The notes under the pieces are model-generated. The model saw nothing but the letters and a program-made list of their open reading frames with translations. It did no database searches and was not told the DNA's origin. The position numbers and the translations under genes were made by a program. Below, piece after piece: positions 45,343 to 54,902 of a stretch of 64,000 nucleotides of DNA (position 1 is its first letter; every line of letters starts with the position of its first letter). The stretch spans positions 4,075,001 through 4,139,000 of the forward strand of contig JHVA01000001.1 of assembly GCA_000688615.1 (NCBI GenBank). Reading direction: 5' to 3'. The stretch is from Acidobacteriaceae bacterium KBS 146. GTDB lineage: Bacteria > Acidobacteriota > Terriglobia > Terriglobales > Acidobacteriaceae.

Positions 45343-45810
45343 TCACCCTTTCAACCGTTGGCGAAATTGTTCGATCGCAGCGTGGACGTTCGCCTGCCAG
45401 GGCTTGTCTTTTTGTCCACGATAGGTCTCCACCCAGATCAGCTTTCCCTGGCTGCTGCTGCCGGAGTAAACCTTCAACTCGAGGATCTCTTCATCTGCCG
45501 GTCCAATGTCGACGCCCGAGATCGCCGCTGGCATGACGGTAAAGGTCAGGTCCGCCGGTTGATCCTCTTTCGCTACGGTCTTACCGAGTTCTTTCGCGAG
45601 ATCTTTTAGCTGAGCCCCGGTAGCTCGGTCCATCTCCTTGTATTCCGCTTTGACGGACCGGGCTGCATCGAGCGACTTTCGTGCCCAGTACCAGTTGCAT
45701 TTGGTTTCCCGGTGCTCTGTCGTACAGCCGGCGGAATTCGCCGGTATCTGTGCTTGTACGGTTCCGACTCCCAATCCTAAGGCAAAAAGCAATCCAATCA
45801 AATTTTTCAT
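45343..45810 (-). CDS. Secreted hypothetical protein
   Basis: 155 aa with signal peptide (MKNLIGLLFALGLGVGTVQA). The mature part has a Cys pair (CTTEHRETKC), then a KSLDAARSVKAEYKEMD helix and a beta-rich half (ADLTFTVMPAAISGVDIGPADEEILELKVYSG). It resembles acidobacterial proteins of unknown function. Convergent with queA (seven-base gap), divergent from polA. Confidence 0.7.
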   Translation of the reverse strand: MKNLIGLLFALGLGVGTVQAQIPANSAGCTTEHRETKCNWYWARKSLDAARSVKAEYKEMDRATGAQLKDLAKELGKTVAKEDQPADLTFTVMPAAISGVDIGPADEEILELKVYSGSSSQGKLIWVETYRGQKDKPWQANVHAAIEQFRQRLKG

Positions 45811-45944
45811 TTATCAACTCTAAAGTGAGCCTTTCCAACCATGTCGACGGTTTGAGCATGTCGAAAGTTTCTAATTGTTTTAGCCGAAGTCCTCCCTGTG
45901 CCCATTACGACAATTCTTTTCCGACGCGCTACCATCAAAAAGCC

Positions 45945-48900
45945 ATGGCAAAGACCCCGACCAAGCCCGCAGAACCGAAAAACGCAGCGAAGACCGATAA
46001 GAAGCCGCCGATTTACCTCCTGGACTCGATGGCGTTTATCTTTCGCGCTTATCACGCCATGCAGCGCTCCCGGCCCATGTCGACGCGCACAGGCATTCCA
46101 ACGGCGGCGACCTATGTCTTTGTCAATATGATCAACAAGCTGCGCAAGGACTTCCAGCCGGAGTACCTTGCCGCCGTCTACGACGTCGGTGCCCCGGTGC
46201 ACCGCAATGAGATGGCCGCCCAGCTCAAAGACGTCAAGAAGTTCAATATTAAGACGCAGCAGTTTGAGGCGACCGAATACGGCGGCTACAAGGCGAACCG
46301 CGCCGAGACCCCCCCGGATCTGATCCAGCAGCAGCCCTACATTCGCCGCGCCCTTGAGGCTTTCCGCATCCCCATCCTCTATTACGAAGGCTTCGAGGCC
46401 GACGATGTAATCGGGACCCTCTCCTGCAAACTTGCAGCCCTCGGACACCATGTATACGTGGTCTCTTCGGACAAGGACATGATGCAGCTCGTCAACGAAA
46501 ATGTCTCGATCCTGAACCCGACCAAGGACAATCTCGTCCTCGACCCTGCGGGCGTCGAAGCCAACCTGGGTGTGCCTCCGCAACGCGTCATTGATGTCAT
46601 GGCCCTTCGCGGGGACGCCATCGACAACATCCCTGGAGCTCCGGGCATCGGAGATAAAGGCTCTGTCGATCTTATTCAGCAGTTCGGTACGGTGGAGGCG
46701 GCCATCGATGCTTCGATTGCTCAACCGGACTCCATCAAGCGCAAGACCTACCGCGAATCTCTCGCCAACAATCGCGACAACATTCTGCTCTCGAAAGATC
46801 TGGTGACGATTCACACGAATGTTCCGATCGAGTATTCGCTCGAGGCCATGCGCACCCAGGCTCCCGATCTCGCTGCATGCCGCGAGCTTTTTTCCGAGCT
46901 TGAGTTCACGACGCTGTTGAAAGAGCTTGCGCCTGCACCGGAGAACGCAGTGCTCACGTACGAGCTCAAGCCCACAGCCGTCCAGGTAAAGCATCTTCTA
47001 GAAGAAGCCAGAAGCATCAATCCAGCGACCGGCGCCGCTCGCGGACTTGCTTTGGCAATCGTTGAGGATCTCCAGGCGATCGCCGAAGAGACTGCGGTAG
47101 AGCCTTCTGAAGACAATGCAGAGCGTGAGCCTCCGGCAGCGGAAAATATGTCTCTCTTCGGAGTCGACCCGACCGCTGTTGCTGTCGAAACGACGTTGAT
47201 GGTGTCCGAAGATCCAGCCTGCCGCCTGGGCCTGGCCGTGAATGATCAGTTTGCCATTGAGGTCTCGCTCGATCATGCCGGAGTCAAGGAGGCTCTGGCC
47301 GATCCATCCCTGCCGAAAGATGTCCATGACCTGAAAGCTGTTCTTCGTGCGCTGGAGCCACACAAGCTCAAGCTGGAGGGCATACGCAATGACGTAATGC
47401 TGTTCAGCTACCTCATCAACCCGACACATGGGTCGCACACGCTTCCGGATATTGCCGCGCGTAGCACCAGCCGTACTCTTCGTCACCAGCCCACAAAAGA
47501 AAATCCCAAAGATCCGAATCGTCTTCCTGAAGCGGCTGCGGCGATCGTTCGCCTGTCGGCGACGTTAGAAGAACAGATTGCCAGTTACGCTCCCGTGGAA
47601 CACAACATCCCTGCCGACGATCCCGCACTGGGAGGTGCCGTCACTCAGGAGATGCTCTTCGCGGATAAGCAAGCAGCAGGCGGTGCATCAGAGACAGAGG
47701 ACAGGAAGCAGACAAAAAGAAGCTCCCTGCTGCTGCATGTCTATGACACTATCGATCTCCCTCTCGTCCCTGTTCTTCTACGGATGGAGCAAACCGGCGT
47801 TCGCATCGACCCTGAATTTCTTCGGGAGATGTCGACCCGGCTGGCCGTCGATATCGATAATCTCGCCGAGAAGATCTACGCCGATTCAGGGCATCGTTTC
47901 AATATCAACTCTCCCAAGCAGCTTGGCGATGTGCTCTTCAACAAGATGCTCCTTCCCAAGCCGATGAAGTACGGCAAAGGAAAAGTCGTCTCGACTGCCC
48001 AGGATGTGCTTGAGGAACTCGCCGAAAATCATCCCATCGCAGCGCTTGTCATTGAGCATCGCCAACTCCAGAAGCTCAAAGGGACGTACCTCGATGCTTT
48101 ACCCGTACTTGCCGACTCAGAAGGGCGCATCCACACGACCTTCAATCAGGTAGGCACCGCTACTGGGCGTCTCTCGTCTACCAATCCCAACCTGCAGAAC
48201 ATTCCCATCCGCACTGCCATAGGCCGCGAAATCCGTGCCGCTTTCATTGCTGCGCCCGGAAATGTGCTCATGTCCGCCGACTACTCGCAGATTGAGCTGC
48301 GCCTGATGGCTCATTTCTCGCAGGACCCTCTGCTGCTGGACGCCTACCGGACCAATAAGGACATTCACACGCTCACCGCGTCTGAAGTCTTCGGGGTGGA
48401 TGCAGCGACGATGGACAAGGAGACGCGAAATCGCGCCAAGGCCGTCAACTTCGGCATCGTCTATGGCATCTCGCCCTTCGGGCTGGCTGCTCAGCTCGGT
48501 ATCGATCAGAAGACCGCGCGCGAGTACATCGAGCGATACTTCGATCGCTACAAGGGAGTCAGGCGGTTCATCGATGCCACCCTCGATACGGTTCGCCGCG
48601 AACAGGCCGTCCGTACCTTCTTCGGACGGGCTCGGCCTATCCCCGACATTCAGTCCCGCAATCCCAACATGCGCGGCTTTGCTGAACGCACAGCCGTCAA
48701 CACTCCATTGCAGGGAACCGCAGCAGACCTGATCAAGCTGGCGATGCTGCGTATCGATGCCGAGCTTACGCGGCGTAAACTTCAATCGCGGATGACGCTG
48801 CAGGTCCATGACGAACTACTGTTCGATGTAGTTCCTCAAGAGACAGTCGAGGTTCAGCAGATGGTTAAACACGAGATGGAGAATGTGGCGGAGTTTTCTG

Positions 48901-48953
48901 TGCCGATCGTCGCCGAGATCGGCGTAGGGAAGAACTGGCGCGATATTAAGTAA
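45945..48953 (+). CDS. polA: DNA polymerase I
   Basis: 1002 aa from the ATG at 45945; the open frame extends 88 codons upstream through the divergent gene's promoter region with no likeness. The N-terminal 5'-nuclease domain includes YLLDSMAFIFRAYHAM, EADDVIGTL, SSDKDMMQLV and DNIPGAPGIGDKG. The central 3'-5' exonuclease-like domain lacks the usual D-x-E motif. Polymerase motifs: DYSQIELR (A), RNRAKAVNFGIVYG (B), VHDELLF (C). Repairs DNA and processes Okazaki fragments. The stop overlaps the convergent GGDEF gene by eight bases. Confidence 0.96.
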   Translation: MAKTPTKPAEPKNAAKTDKKPPIYLLDSMAFIFRAYHAMQRSRPMSTRTGIPTAATYVFVNMINKLRKDFQPEYLAAVYDVGAPVHRNEMAAQLKDVKKFNIKTQQFEATEYGGYKANRAETPPDLIQQQPYIRRALEAFRIPILYYEGFEADDVIGTLSCKLAALGHHVYVVSSDKDMMQLVNENVSILNPTKDNLVLDPAGVEANLGVPPQRVIDVMALRGDAIDNIPGAPGIGDKGSVDLIQQFGTVEAAIDASIAQPDSIKRKTYRESLANNRDNILLSKDLVTIHTNVPIEYSLEAMRTQAPDLAACRELFSELEFTTLLKELAPAPENAVLTYELKPTAVQVKHLLEEARSINPATGAARGLALAIVEDLQAIAEETAVEPSEDNAEREPPAAENMSLFGVDPTAVAVETTLMVSEDPACRLGLAVNDQFAIEVSLDHAGVKEALADPSLPKDVHDLKAVLRALEPHKLKLEGIRNDVMLFSYLINPTHGSHTLPDIAARSTSRTLRHQPTKENPKDPNRLPEAAAAIVRLSATLEEQIASYAPVEHNIPADDPALGGAVTQEMLFADKQAAGGASETEDRKQTKRSSLLLHVYDTIDLPLVPVLLRMEQTGVRIDPEFLREMSTRLAVDIDNLAEKIYADSGHRFNINSPKQLGDVLFNKMLLPKPMKYGKGKVVSTAQDVLEELAENHPIAALVIEHRQLQKLKGTYLDALPVLADSEGRIHTTFNQVGTATGRLSSTNPNLQNIPIRTAIGREIRAAFIAAPGNVLMSADYSQIELRLMAHFSQDPLLLDAYRTNKDIHTLTASEVFGVDAATMDKETRNRAKAVNFGIVYGISPFGLAAQLGIDQKTAREYIERYFDRYKGVRRFIDATLDTVRREQAVRTFFGRARPIPDIQSRNPNMRGFAERTAVNTPLQGTAADLIKLAMLRIDAELTRRKLQSRMTLQVHDELLFDVVPQETVEVQQMVKHEMENVAEFSVPIVAEIGVGKNWRDIK

Positions 48954-50205
48954 AGCTTCGCGACGGCATTGGCGAGATTCGCGGAGCGCAGCAGACCAGG
49001 TTTCGGCCCTGAGCCTTCGCCTGATACAGCGCTTTATCCGCTGCCTCCAACAGCTGTTCCGGTGTCTCCCTTGCTGTTGGATAGACGCTCGCGACACCAC
49101 AGCTGACGGTCGCGCGAATGCTGAGATCGTAAGGACCCTGTGCGGGATCGATCCCGGGAAAGCCCGCCAGTTCAACCATCTTCCGCAAACGTTCTGCGAC
49201 CTGAATGGCAGCGGTCTCGGGAGTTCCCGGCAAGAGGATGACAAACTCCTCGCCCCCGAACCGCGCTGCGTAGTCGTCTTTCACGCGCAACGCCTGTTGC
49301 AGCAGCGACCCTATGCGTTTGAGAACTTCGTCTCCATAAAGATGACCATAACGGTCATTCAGCTTTTTGAAGTGATCCACGTCCACGATGACGAGCGATA
49401 GTGGTGTTCCCGCGATCAGGGATTTCTTCCACAGCTCGCCGTACTGCGTATCGAAGGAGTGGCGATTGGCAAGCCCGGTCAACGCATCGCTCTCAGAGCG
49501 GCGCAGCAACTGCGCATTCAGGCGATTCAGATCCGAGACCAGCAGCTCTCCCCGCAGATGGAGCAGGTAGTTCAGGCGTTCTTCGCGGCAGCTGCTGTAA
49601 TTAGCCACCAGCGTGATGGCCGTCGTACCAATTGCCAGGCCGAGTCCAAAGACCTTATCTTCCGGTCTCAACATGGCATCTTTCCACAGAAAGATGCCAT
49701 CGCCTGTCAGCATGACGATGGATACCGCAACGGCGTAGGGAAGTCTCAGCCGCATCACGATATTGGCGAACAGGATGACCGCAAGCACTGCCATCTGCAC
49801 ATAAGCAGAGGCGACGCGGCTGCGATTGAATTCGAGATAAAGCTGCGCAATTCCAGCTAGGCATGCTGCCGCGGCAATGCTCGATTCGCGCCACAGGCTC
49901 TTCATCATCCTCAGCATGCCTGCGTTGGCCAGCACGCACACCGGGGTTACGACCAGCAGGCGGATCACGAAAGCTTTGCGAAACTGCCCCGGGGCGCCAA
50001 AGTAATCGGCAATCAAAAAAAGATCAAACAATAGGATCGCAAGAAGGCCTTCCAGCCACAGGCGTCGACTCCTGCGCTGAACAGTCTCCTTCTCGAAGCG
50101 TTCTTCCAGATCTTTCGGAAAGACCAGCCATTTGAATCGAAGTCCCGAAAGTCTGTTGATCTGCCTGTTTACGATCTCACTCTGCTGTGGAAAATTGGTC
50201 GGCAT
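48946..50205 (-). CDS. Membrane diguanylate cyclase (GGDEF)
   Basis: 419 aa. Five or six membrane helices (about 50-225), then a short signalling helix and a GGDEF domain: SDALTGLANRHSFDTQYG, VDVDHFKKLNDRYGHLYGDEVLK, ARFGGEEFVILLPG and GVASVYPTARETPEQLLEAADKALYQAKAQGRN. The active-site GGEEF is intact, so it should make c-di-GMP. The inhibitory RxxD site five residues ahead reads VKDD, so product inhibition may be lost. No sensor domain of known type; the membrane part may sense. Confidence 0.93.
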   Translation of the reverse strand: MPTNFPQQSEIVNRQINRLSGLRFKWLVFPKDLEERFEKETVQRRSRRLWLEGLLAILLFDLFLIADYFGAPGQFRKAFVIRLLVVTPVCVLANAGMLRMMKSLWRESSIAAAACLAGIAQLYLEFNRSRVASAYVQMAVLAVILFANIVMRLRLPYAVAVSIVMLTGDGIFLWKDAMLRPEDKVFGLGLAIGTTAITLVANYSSCREERLNYLLHLRGELLVSDLNRLNAQLLRRSESDALTGLANRHSFDTQYGELWKKSLIAGTPLSLVIVDVDHFKKLNDRYGHLYGDEVLKRIGSLLQQALRVKDDYAARFGGEEFVILLPGTPETAAIQVAERLRKMVELAGFPGIDPAQGPYDLSIRATVSCGVASVYPTARETPEQLLEAADKALYQAKAQGRNLVCCAPRISPMPSRSFT

Positions 50206-50513
50206 AGCTTCTTACGCGCAAGTACCGTCCGCGTCTGTACTCCTTCTCCTCCTAACAACATCATCTGGCCTGGCGGTCCTAAAAGGCGCCTCCATTACTT
50301 TGGACGCGTCAGAGAAAGCGTAAGACCCGGGAAAGCATGATTTTAGATGGAAAAGAAGTTTCCCACCGAAAGTCCCCTTCTGGCAAAAATAATTTTGTCC
50401 CGATACCCGGGAGAAGACATCCCTCGGCGACTGATAAACTAAAATTTCGCGTCGGGGCATTTTGCTCTCGTGTGGAATTTGCTCCAGCCTCCTAAAAGGA
50501 AGATCGGAAAATC
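50206..50513. other. Spacer between divergent genes, no gene recognised
   Basis: 308 bases between the diguanylate cyclase and the TPR gene. Contains AT-rich stretches (CAAAAATAATTTTGTCCC, GATAAACTAAAATTTCGC) that probably belong to the TPR gene's promoter; no clear -35/-10 pair could be fixed. Confidence 0.4.
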
Positions 50514-51251
50514 GTGGACCAACAGACCCGCCAAGCGCTCAAGCATGACCAGTTTGTCGACACTGCCCAGCACGGCCTGGAGTGGGCGACCGAAAATCGT
50601 CGCTCCCTCATCCTCGTGGGTGCCATCGTCGGCGCGCTTATCGTCATTCTTGCGATCGGTGCCTTCATCTTTAACCACCGCAGCCAACAGGCTGATGATG
50701 CCTTTGGAGATGCAATGCAGACGTATCAGACGCCGCTTGCCGCTCCAGGGCAACAGGTTCCCCCGGGCGTCAAAACCTTCGCCTCTGCTGCAGACCGCGC
50801 AAAGGCTGCCAACCAGCTATTCGTAAAGACTGCGGATAGTTACGGGATGACCTCCAGCGGAAAGCTGGCTAAATACTTCGCCGGACTTACGTACATTGAG
50901 GCTGGCAACGATTCGCAGGCTGAGAGCACCTTGAAAGAGGTCGCCGGCAGCTGGAACGGTGATCTGGCTTCCCTGGCAAAGCTAGCCCTTGCCCAGCTTT
51001 ACCGCCAGACAAAGAGAGACCCTCAGGCGATCGAGATCTATAACGATCTCACCGCGCATCCCACCTCCGCTGTTCCCGCAGGGACCGCGCAATTGCAGCT
51101 TGCGGACCTCTACGAAGCAGAAAATAAGCCTGAGATGGCCAAGAAGGTCTACGCCCAGCTCAAAGATAAGGATGCCAAGGGACCGGCCGGCATGATCGCC
51201 GCGCAGAAGCTCAATCCGTCTGCTGCTCCTGCCCCCGCAGTTGCTCCATAA
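50514..51251 (+). CDS. YfgM-like tetratricopeptide membrane protein
   Basis: 245 aa, GTG start with AAGGAAG upstream. Short cytoplasmic N terminus (DQQTRQALKHDQFVDTAQHG), one membrane helix (about 36-56: SLILVGAIVGALIVILAIGAF), then a periplasmic TPR-like region with YGMTSSGKLAKYFAGLTYIEAGN, LASLAKLALAQLYRQ and TAQLQLADLYEAEN repeats. Ends Ala/Pro-rich. YfgM proteins sit at the Sec translocon and link to periplasmic chaperones; that role is inferred. Confidence 0.82.
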   Translation: MDQQTRQALKHDQFVDTAQHGLEWATENRRSLILVGAIVGALIVILAIGAFIFNHRSQQADDAFGDAMQTYQTPLAAPGQQVPPGVKTFASAADRAKAANQLFVKTADSYGMTSSGKLAKYFAGLTYIEAGNDSQAESTLKEVAGSWNGDLASLAKLALAQLYRQTKRDPQAIEIYNDLTAHPTSAVPAGTAQLQLADLYEAENKPEMAKKVYAQLKDKDAKGPAGMIAAQKLNPSAAPAPAVAP

Positions 51252-51254
51252 CCG

Positions 51255-52454
51255 TCAGTGGTCGTGATCGTTCCGCATAAAGGCGGCGGCGCTATGGCCA
51301 AGATTGCCCTCGGATCTTCCTGCTTCAGCCTCCGAGCGCAGCTTCGATAGCAGCCGCCACTGGTCTTTCTCTTTCACGACGGGAACCCATGCTGGAAGCG
51401 GCATCCTCAGATAGTCAGACAGGGCAATGGCATGCGGTTCATAGAGCGCCCGAATAGTATGTAGCCGCTCGGCAGAGGCTCTGTCTCCGCAGAGTCGCAA
51501 CCGCACTTCTCCCAGAACGTGGCAAAGCCTGTCGAAGTCCTCTTCGGAGAGACGTTCCTGGTTCACGTGAGCCGCCCGGACCTCCTGCTCCCCAATGTGG
51601 AAGACGTGAGCCAAGTCAATGAGCGCATGGCGAGCCATGACAAACGTCAACTGAGCCTGTCTGGACGCTGGTCCTTCCAGCACCGAGATCAGAAGTGCGC
51701 TGGTGTCCAGAATGGAGACCAGTGCCGACAGCCAGCTCTGGTTGTCGTGCTGAGAACGGTAGTAACAGAGGATGGGATAAGAGATGTGTGATTCCAGAAT
51801 CTCGGCCGACCATCGCTCCCACTCCGCCAGCAGATCGATCAGAGCGTCTTCCCCGCCTTCAAAACCGTGTCTGCGCAAAAGCTCTGCCGCTGTCGGAGGA
51901 GAGCCGGCTCTCGCGTCCAGCAGCGCAATGCTGACCTCGCGTCGTGAGAACGATTGATAGAGCACGGGAAGATAGCCGATCACCAGGGCCACAAATCCCA
52001 ACCCTACGCCCGATTCGCAGATGATCAGAGTTCTTGCTCCCATGCTATGCGGAACCACGTCCCCCAATCCAAGAGTGAACATGGTGGTGCCGCTAACGTA
52101 GAGCGCCGTGCGAAACTTCGAGAGGCCGGCAGAGGTCTGCACTCCCATCACATCCGTAAACGGTGTCCCGAGGGCAAAGTAAAAGAGACCGAATCCCAGG
52201 ATCAGGAGTAAGGCCCAAAGAAGCAGCAGAAGAAGAAGAGACAGAGGACCGTAGACGCTGTAAATGTTGTCGCGTCTTTTTATCGATCGGCTCCATGCCG
52301 CGACCGTCGTCCAAGGCCTCCACGTCACGGCCAGAAACATTCGTGTCAGCCGAAAACGCCCTGTTGCGCGCCGCGGCAGAATGATGGTCTGGAATGCATC
52401 CAGAAACACCGTGGAGCAGCAGATGCAGCCGCCGATCAGTGCAAAAACGTGCAA
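51255..52454 (-). CDS. Potassium-channel-like membrane protein (GLGD filter)
   Basis: 399 aa with a TTG start supported by GGAGGAGAG seven bases upstream. Hydrophobic helices at about 2-20, 70-95 and 140-165, with a pore loop whose filter reads TLGLGD (127-132) where most K+ channels have TVGYGD. The large soluble C-terminal half (170-399) is mostly helical and has no RCK motif that I can recognise. Likely a two-TM-type ion channel; selectivity is uncertain. Four bases from the TPR gene stop, convergent. Confidence 0.8.
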   Translation of the reverse strand: MHVFALIGGCICCSTVFLDAFQTIILPRRATGRFRLTRMFLAVTWRPWTTVAAWSRSIKRRDNIYSVYGPLSLLLLLLLWALLLILGFGLFYFALGTPFTDVMGVQTSAGLSKFRTALYVSGTTMFTLGLGDVVPHSMGARTLIICESGVGLGFVALVIGYLPVLYQSFSRREVSIALLDARAGSPPTAAELLRRHGFEGGEDALIDLLAEWERWSAEILESHISYPILCYYRSQHDNQSWLSALVSILDTSALLISVLEGPASRQAQLTFVMARHALIDLAHVFHIGEQEVRAAHVNQERLSEEDFDRLCHVLGEVRLRLCGDRASAERLHTIRALYEPHAIALSDYLRMPLPAWVPVVKEKDQWRLLSKLRSEAEAGRSEGNLGHSAAAFMRNDHDH

Positions 52455-52624
52455 GGTAATCTCTCCTCCAGCCTTTGGGACGACATTACAGGAGTGAAAG
52501 CATCTTCGCTATTTCACCGCCTCGCTGCGGGTCCATTCCGACAGCAATATTTCTTCCACCGCGCAAAGTATCAGTCTGGCACGTGAAGTGCATTCTCCTA
52601 TGCGTGAAACTGAGAACGAAGACT

Positions 52625-53008
52625 ATGTCCTCCCCTTCGCGACGGGTTCTGATAGTAGATGACGATCAGATCGTTGCCGATACATTGAGCATCATCTTCG
52701 AAAGAAGCGGATTTGAGGCCGTTGCCTGCTATTCGGCAGATGACGGTCTGAGATTCGCTCGACATTTTCGCCCTCACCTCCTTCTGTGCGATATTTGCAT
52801 GCCGGGGCGGGACGGCTTGTCCCTGGTCCATGACATCAGTCTTGAGATGCCGTCCTGCCGCATCCTTGTCCTGACAGGCTCCTACTCGCATCTTTCGCGT
52901 ATTCAGGACTATACGGATCGATTAGCGCAGGAAGTAGGCCTGATGACCAAGCCCTGTCCTCCGGACGATCTCTTACGAATGGCTACCCAAATCCTCTCTG
53001 CTGGCTGA
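52625..53008 (+). CDS. Stand-alone response regulator receiver protein
   Basis: 127 aa from the ATG at 52625; the frame extends 50 codons upstream into the divergent channel gene's promoter, with no likeness. REC landmarks: acidic DDD (12-14), phospho-Asp56 in LLLCDICMPGRDG, Thr in VLTGSY, Lys109 in LMTKP. No output domain. Followed by a DUF2905 gene 12 bases downstream. Partner kinase not in view. Confidence 0.88.
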   Translation: MSSPSRRVLIVDDDQIVADTLSIIFERSGFEAVACYSADDGLRFARHFRPHLLLCDICMPGRDGLSLVHDISLEMPSCRILVLTGSYSHLSRIQDYTDRLAQEVGLMTKPCPPDDLLRMATQILSAG

Positions 53009-53020
53009 TCATGGACTAGC

Positions 53021-53245
53021 ATGTCGGATCTCGGACGCATCCTCGTCGGATTCGGATTTCTCCTTATAATCGTTGGAGTTATCCTGATCTTCGCCGGCCG
53101 GTTCAATCTTCCGCTGGGGAGATTGCCGGGGGATTTTTCCTGGAAGGGCCGCGGCTGGGCGGTATCGTTTCCCCTCGCAAGCTCAATCGTTATCAGCGTT
53201 GTTTTGAGCCTGTTGCTGTGGCTAATCAGCCACTTTCGGCGCTAG
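53021..53245 (+). CDS. DUF2905 small membrane protein
   Basis: 74 aa. Two membrane helices (LVGFGFLLIIVGVILIFAG and SIVISVVLSLLLWLI) flank the conserved loop LGRLPGDF, which identifies DUF2905. Function unknown. Twelve bases after the receiver gene, so probably co-transcribed. Confidence 0.9.
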   Translation: MSDLGRILVGFGFLLIIVGVILIFAGRFNLPLGRLPGDFSWKGRGWAVSFPLASSIVISVVLSLLLWLISHFRR

Positions 53246-53351
53246 AAGTTTTTTCCGCGTTGCAAGCCGTTTCTTCTTACTCAAAGCCATCCCCAGCGGT
53301 CTCTCACCCCTCTAACAAACGACATTTCTGGCTGCTAGACTCAACTTTTGT

Positions 53352-54902
53352 ATGTCTTTTCAGGAAAAAAAACCGCCGACTTTAGCCAGTCTTCGGGCCG
53401 GCCGAGGAAGGGCACGACCCGATCGGCCGCCGCCCGGCCCGGAAGCTGCCCAGTCGATGCAGCCAAGCCTTTTCTTCGGTCCGGCGGAACCCCCGCATGA
53501 GGAGCCTGAGATCCTGTCCGAGCCTCCGCATTCTGCTCCTCCTGCCGTCCCGGAACGTCGCATCTGGACCGTAGCAGATCTGGTTGGCAGCATCCGTCAG
53601 CAGATCGAAACCACACGAAACGATCTCTGGGTGGAAGGGGAGATCTCCAATTGCCGGCCTGCCCCGTCAGGCCATATCTATCTGACCCTCAAAGATACAG
53701 ACGCGCAGCTGCCTGTCGTGCTCTTTCGTCGTCAGGCACAGCTTCTTCGTTTCCGGCCCAACGATGGTCTGGCGGTACTGGTGCGTGGCCGCATCTCCGT
53801 CTACGAATCCCGTGGCCAGCTTCAACTGATTGCAGAAACCATGGAGCCCCGCGGCGCTGGTTCGCTCCAGCTCGCCTTCGAGCAGCTTAAGGCACGCTTG
53901 CAGACCGAGGGACTGTTTGACGCTTCCCGCAAGCGCGCTCTCCCTGCGTTTCCCCGATGTGTCGGGATCGTCACATCGCCTACGGGCGCCGTCATCCGCG
54001 ACATCGTCACCATCATCCGGCGCAGGCATGCGCGGCTCAATCTGCTGGTCTATCCAGCTGTCATGCAGGGTTCCTCCAGTCCGGGCTCTGTCGCAGCGGG
54101 AATCCGCTTCTTCAATCGCAACCCTGGTCTGGTCGATCTCATTGTTATCGCCCGGGGCGGGGGATCCATGGAAGATCTCGCATGTTTCAACGACGAGGCG
54201 CTTGCGCGGATGATCGCTGGCTCCGAGCTTCCGGTCGTCTCAGCCATCGGCCATGAGACCGACTTCACCATCGCGGACTTCGTAGCTGACCTGCGCGCTC
54301 CCACACCTTCTGCCGCTGCCGAGCTGATTACGGCTGCGCAACATCGCATCGAAGAGCGCGTCGATGCCCTCTCGCTGCGCGTGCGGCGCGCCATGCGGCT
54401 TCACCTGCTCGAAGCCCGCCAGCGTTACGCTCGACTCTCCGCTCCAGCCGTCCTCCGCCGGCTTCATGATTCCATCAACCGTCGAGGGCAGCGGCTGGAT
54501 GAGCTGACGCTGCGGCTCGACCGAGCCTCCGGTCGTCTCGTGCGCCAGCGCAGCGAAAGGCTGCGTATTTTGGATGAGCGCCTTCGCCGGCAGCACATCG
54601 GACTTCGTCTCGCAGCATCCCATCGTCGCGTAGAGAGAGCTGCTGCACAGCTCGACCGTTCGATGGCAGAGGCCCTCTCCCGGCGAAAGAGCAGGCTATC
54701 TGCAGTCGCAGCCCGTCTCAAGGCCCTCTCGCCTCTCAACGTGCTCGCCCGAGGCTACGCTCTCGTTTACGCTGAGAATGGCATCCTTCTAAGATCAACG
54801 GACGAAACGGCACCGGGCAGGACGATTCGCGCTCGTCTCGCCTCCGGAACCTTGACCGCACAGGTCGCCACAACCGATTCAACGGAGAACAGCAACTCAT
54901 GA
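53352..54902 (+). CDS. xseA: Exodeoxyribonuclease VII large subunit
   Basis: 516 aa. About 70 residues of Pro-rich N-terminal extension precede the OB-fold (WTVADLVGSIRQQIE...WVEGEISN...HIYLTLKD). The catalytic domain has VGIVTSPTGAVIRDI, DLIVIARGGGSMEDL, SAIGHETDFTIADFVADLRAPTPSAAAEL, then a long coiled coil (ARQRYARLSAPAVLRRL) and the C-terminal PLNVLARGYALV. Degrades single-stranded DNA with XseB, whose gene is not seen here. The stop overlaps the glmM ATG (ATGA). Confidence 0.95.
   Translation: MSFQEKKPPTLASLRAGRGRARPDRPPPGPEAAQSMQPSLFFGPAEPPHEEPEILSEPPHSAPPAVPERRIWTVADLVGSIRQQIETTRNDLWVEGEISNCRPAPSGHIYLTLKDTDAQLPVVLFRRQAQLLRFRPNDGLAVLVRGRISVYESRGQLQLIAETMEPRGAGSLQLAFEQLKARLQTEGLFDASRKRALPAFPRCVGIVTSPTGAVIRDIVTIIRRRHARLNLLVYPAVMQGSSSPGSVAAGIRFFNRNPGLVDLIVIARGGGSMEDLACFNDEALARMIAGSELPVVSAIGHETDFTIADFVADLRAPTPSAAAELITAAQHRIEERVDALSLRVRRAMRLHLLEARQRYARLSAPAVLRRLHDSINRRGQRLDELTLRLDRASGRLVRQRSERLRILDERLRRQHIGLRLAASHRRVERAAAQLDRSMAEALSRRKSRLSAVAARLKALSPLNVLARGYALVYAENGILLRSTDETAPGRTIRARLASGTLTAQVATTDSTENSNS

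Noticed and set aside
45807..46994. 395-codon minus-strand open frame
   Set aside because: Antisense to the 5'-nuclease part of polA.
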